Below, piece after piece: positions 60,011 to 64,000 of a DNA stretch of 64,000 nt (its first letter is position 1; each line of letters begins with the position of its first letter). The stretch is from Moringa oleifera. Its lineage: Eukaryota; Streptophyta; Magnoliopsida; Brassicales; Moringaceae. Both the position numbers and the translations under genes were made by a program. Location: contig JAJFZO010000583.1 of the NCBI GenBank assembly GCA_021397835.1, forward strand, positions 536,501 to 600,500, written 5' to 3'. The notes beneath the pieces are model-generated. The model saw only the letters and a program-made list of their open reading frames with translations. It was not told the DNA's origin and did not search any database.

Positions 60011-60734
60011 TTAATAACAATTCAATCATTAATATCCCACTAAGATTGAATCTATTAACAAATATAAAAAATAAATAAATAAATTACATACAATTTATAT
60101 AAACAGCTTTCTCATTCACAATAGTTTTACCCTTTCATGTATAACTTTCAATATATATTTGAGCACGTGAAGTTCGTACTCCATTAGCCTTATAAGTAAA
60201 TCATTTGATTAATACAAATACTAAGCATAAGGTCTAAAAAATAAAGTAACATTTTCATGGATTAATATAGAAAATGGCTTCATCCTAGTGCAATGAGGAT
60301 CATCTAGTTTGGCATAATTTTATTTATTCACTATGCTTATTGCCTGCAAATTAAAAAAAAAAAAGTAACTGTACATGTTTCCAAAGAAAAGCTAATATAA
60401 AAGCAAGATAAAACCCAAATAATGCTTGAAATGTTAAATTGGAATTCATACCTTCCTTTACTAAAGTACTGATAGTGAACTGAAATGATAAAAATCTAAA
60501 ACTGAAAAAATTTGGCTAGCGTTCTAACTAAGGTGTGTTAAAACATGGTTATAATAATGCAAAACAAGGGTACTAAATGCATACTTAGCTATGACATACT
60601 TGAAGAATAAGATATAACACCACAGCAAGAGGGCCTATAAGGATTTGCCTTCTTTCAAAAACCAAACTTGTAAGAAATGATTTCCAAATGATTTATAAGG
60701 CATGGCAATCTCTAAAATTTTTGGTGTAGGATGC

Positions 60735-60840
60735 AGTAAGTAGTTTGCCGAGTAAGCAATAAGCAGCATGCAACATGCAGTAAGCAATATGCAGTATGCA
60801 ATATGTAATATGCAATATGACAATATGTAGTATGTAGTTC
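60735..60840. repeat. Degenerate ~7-10-bp minisatellite (AATATGCA type)
   Basis: Variants of AAGCAATATGCAGTATGCAA recur through about 100 bases, with ATATG and GCA as the common core. The minus-strand open frame across it (60635-60823) only reflects the repeat. Confidence 0.8.
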
Positions 60841-63800
60841 AAAAATTGAACTTTGGTTGAATCTCAAAGACAAACTAAAGTTGTGAGTTCAACAAATATA
60901 ATAACAAATACAAATTTGAAATAAATTATACACAAAACATACAACAATAAAAAAAATTGGTATGCACTGAATACATTAATTGAGCTTCAAACAAAAAAAG
61001 GATTTATGATATAATTTTTTGCCATTCTATAGTAAATACATAAAAAAAACAAATATATGCCAAAAGTAAAATAAAAGGGAAAATACTTACCATATATAAT
61101 TTGACAAAAGAAGCAATAATCAGATCATATGAATAAAAATCACCATATAACTTTATGCTTCTCTTGGAAGAAAATAAAGCAATAAGAAATTTGGGGACAT
61201 GGTAGCAGAGACAAAATAGATTGAACAACAAGAAAAAAACTGCTTTGAAATTAAAGTACTTCTTAAACAAAAAATGATTAAGGTGGTAAACTTCAGAATT
61301 TTGTAATTTTATAGATTAATAAAAGGACAATTAAAAATATTTCTTAAAGCTTAAAAACACAATATTTCAAAGCATTCATGGTTTGTTTGTCTTATGACTT
61401 TAAAAGACTAATCCAACATACACATTGTCTCAGATGGAGTTAGCTTCTAGTATCATCTTGATCTTTAATAGTTTGAAAACCATGTATACCCTCAATTTAC
61501 AAGAAGAGGATAACATCCAAGATAACAAAATGAACTTGCAAGAGCTCTAAATTTGAAATATAATTCCTGAAATTAGTTGTCTCTTCCCCTAAATAGAATT
61601 TGATATGTCACTTTAATTGCATGATTTGCTATTAAAGAATCTAAAATCCTTCTTTTTCTATGATATGAAACAAACCACAAAATTTCATACCAACGAATCA
61701 CAGCTTAGTAATTTTATCAATTGATATTAAGTGATACTAATTAGAGAAATAGGAATACATTGTGAGCTTGAAGAATTAGCCGAATAAATCTCTTAACAAC
61801 ATGGAACATAGTGCTTTTAAATGGAAAGAGGATCAAAACCTAGAAAAATGATACAAATACGATTTAACTGAGTAAGTAAGTTATAAAATCAAGGTGCAGA
61901 GGGGTGTTTCTATTGATTTAGAGGGGAGTGGGAGATAATTTTAGGCATTTCTATCTTTTGCATGGAATATACTTTTTCATTGTGTATATATAAAAGCGCA
62001 TTGATACACTCTTACAGCCTAACGCGAAAGCTAGACAGACCATCGAGAAAAACCATTTCAAATTAAAGCAGTCATGTTCTTAGTGAGTTTATGTTTTATG
62101 TTTCTTTCTGACCCTTTGCTCTCCATAAATTAAGGGTACATATATTTGGTCTTATACAATCGTAATTCAATCTTAAATCCTTTAAATCATTGAAGTTTAC
62201 AGTCCTTCAATTATCTACGTTAGTCAAAAAGTATCTAACTTCTAATGGAAATCATACATTGGCCATAAATAAAAGAAGTTTAACATAATTATATGTACTT
62301 ATGTTGTAAGTTAGTGAAGCAGATTAAGTGCCAAAACATGTAAGATAGTGGGAATTTGAGCAAAAATTAGAAACTAGGGCATGACTAGAATTGGACAATT
62401 ATTCTTGCACATAATTTCAAGTGTCTAGCATGTTTTCACTAGTGAACATCAACTAGAACATATATGTTTGTTTATGTATTTTCTTGTGTCTTAATTTGAT
62501 GTCTTTGCTACGCATTTAGATGTCATTGATATCGGATCTTATGTGAACATGAAATCGTGGGTTTTATTATATTAGTTCACCATTAGAGACACACTCTAGC
62601 CACAATAAAATTTATGAAGCAGTTTGGACATGTAAACATTTACTAGTGATAAGATTGATTTATTCAAAGATGAAATTAAAGAAAGGACTAATTAAAGTGC
62701 TAGTCACCATGCAATATATAACAATGATAAAGAAATGGACATGAATGCAATTAACATACATGATGCCTATATTCTAAACATCTCAAAATTCCCTATTCGC
62801 AGAAGACACTCCCTGCATATTCAATATCACACAAACGAGCAAATGGGTTGAGAAATACATATAGAATTTATGCACCTTACCAGTTTGTAGAATGAGAATA
62901 ATATGGATTGGGAAATCTTACAAGTCCTCTTCAGATATGTAAACAAGGGAAGTAGAATGAAAAATTTGCATCGATCATGATGAAAGGGAAAAAAATTCTT
63001 ACCTTTGGGAGCAATTAGCAGATGATAATTTTTGGTTGTTTACAAAATATGCTTTTACAGGAACTAATTCCAACGAATTTGCAGATTCAAAAGAACTCTG
63101 TGAAGAAATTGTAAAGAGGAGTAAAAGCTTATCTTTACCTGTAAAAGCTCTCAGTGGTATTTTAAGATCTAAATCACTCAATAGTTGTAAAATTTTATGA
63201 ATAAACAAGAAGTGAGATTAAAACCAAGAGAAGAAAAAGGAGGAAAACTTACACAAGATGAAAAGCAATTGTGAGAGAAAGAGATCCACATTCTAGGGAT
63301 TTAGAGTAAGAAGCAAAAGAAGAGCAAATGAAAGAAATAAAAAAAAAGATACTATCTCAATGATAAGGATTTAGATAAAATAAATGAAAATTAATCATCT
63401 TTTAAATAAATAAATTTATTAGTTGAATTAAATTTTTTAATTTATCTTATATTTATATTTAAAATAATTTTGTCTTAATCTTTTTATGAATCATTATTTT
63501 TTAAAAAAACTAATATTTATGTAAAATAAAAATAAAATTTTAACTTATCCCTATAATTTTGACTTTATATTATTAAAAGATAATTTATAATTTTTTTAAA
63601 AAATTAATCTCGAAATAAATATCATAACAAATTCGAAAATCTTTTTAATAATTAATTGAAAGATATATGTGCATGATATATTATTGTTGTCATGTGTCTT
63701 GTAATGTCACATTGAAAGATACAAGTGTATTTGATAATGTAGCTCTATAAAAATCATATTTGTTCAATAAAAATGATAAATATCATATGATCCAATATAA

Positions 63801-63916
63801 TGAAATGGGCGATTTTTTCTTGATCAAAGATTTTAAAATATCTAAAAATACTTGCTAATAATTTTAATTTATTATAATTCGTTTTATTGTATATTTTAAA
63901 TTATTGATCGAAATAA

Positions 63917-63919
<3 letters not shown>

Positions 63920-63948
<29 letters not shown>
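63920..63948. repeat. TA microsatellite
   Basis: About fourteen TA units in AT-rich intergenic DNA close to the end of the window. Confidence 0.9.
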
Positions 63949-63950
<2 letters not shown>

Positions 63951-64000
63951 TATTCAATTTGATTAAATTAAATCATATCTTTTATTTATTTTAAAAATAT

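Larger units (their letters stand above)
59121..64000. other. AT-rich DNA with no recognised gene
   Basis: Apart from the possible transposase fragment, a short minisatellite and a TA run at 63920-63948, nothing was identified. Small open frames at 61004-61270 and 62999-63208 (both minus) have no recognised domain. The latter ends next to a sequence resembling a splice donor (AAAG then GTAAGA on the minus strand), so an unrecognised exon cannot be excluded. Confidence 0.4.

Noticed and set aside
60635..60823. 62-codon minus-strand frame
   Set aside because: It only translates the AATATGCA-type minisatellite.

Overview
The window is nuclear DNA from a dicot plant. The genes have many short, AT-rich introns with GT..AG borders, the intergenic DNA is strongly AT-rich, and all recognisable proteins belong to land-plant families. 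The transposons are plant CACTA, Mutator-type, Ty1/copia, Ty3/gypsy and LINE relics. The species cannot be named from sequence alone. No tRNA, rRNA or CRISPR was recognised.

Four genes look intact. (1) 650-22488 (+): a 21-exon gene for a 775-residue coiled-coil protein whose C-terminus resembles the fused Ig/PH-like module of plant SCAB-type actin-binding proteins; not characterised as far as I know. Its 8-kb intron 8 carries a decayed Ty3/gypsy element, and intron 18 a LINE relic. (2) 26596-27639 (-): an intronless carboxylesterase of the CXE18 type. (3) 33254-40532 (+): a five-exon, 706-residue PHD-finger protein of the MS1/MMD1 group, closest to At1g33420. (4) 46925-48141 (+): a four-exon secreted class III peroxidase, closest to peroxidase 47. 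They share no evident pathway; this is an ordinary plant gene neighbourhood.

Transposons fill the rest. Gypsy gag-protease debris lies at 24.2-25.7 kb, a copia tail at 31.0-32.0 kb and a gypsy reverse-transcriptase fragment at 48.4-49.0 kb. Two full-length, oppositely oriented copies of a ~540-bp inverted-repeat element with 9-bp target duplications sit at 27863-28401 and 42382-42922; they are non-autonomous Mutator-like elements. Related fold-back sequences lie at 32.0 and 41.0 kb.

The largest structure is a nearly complete but dead CACTA (En/Spm) transposon at 49573-58410. It has both ends, subterminal TAGCGAC-type repeats, broken tnp2-like and PF03004-like transposase genes on the minus strand, a ~145-bp AT-rich tandem array and a ~0.9-kb GC-rich minisatellite. 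A partial relative with the same AT-rich array lies at about 42.9-44.6 kb. Beyond 58.4 kb there is a cysteine-rich receptor kinase fragment, a possible transposase fragment, and AT-rich DNA in which nothing else was recognised.
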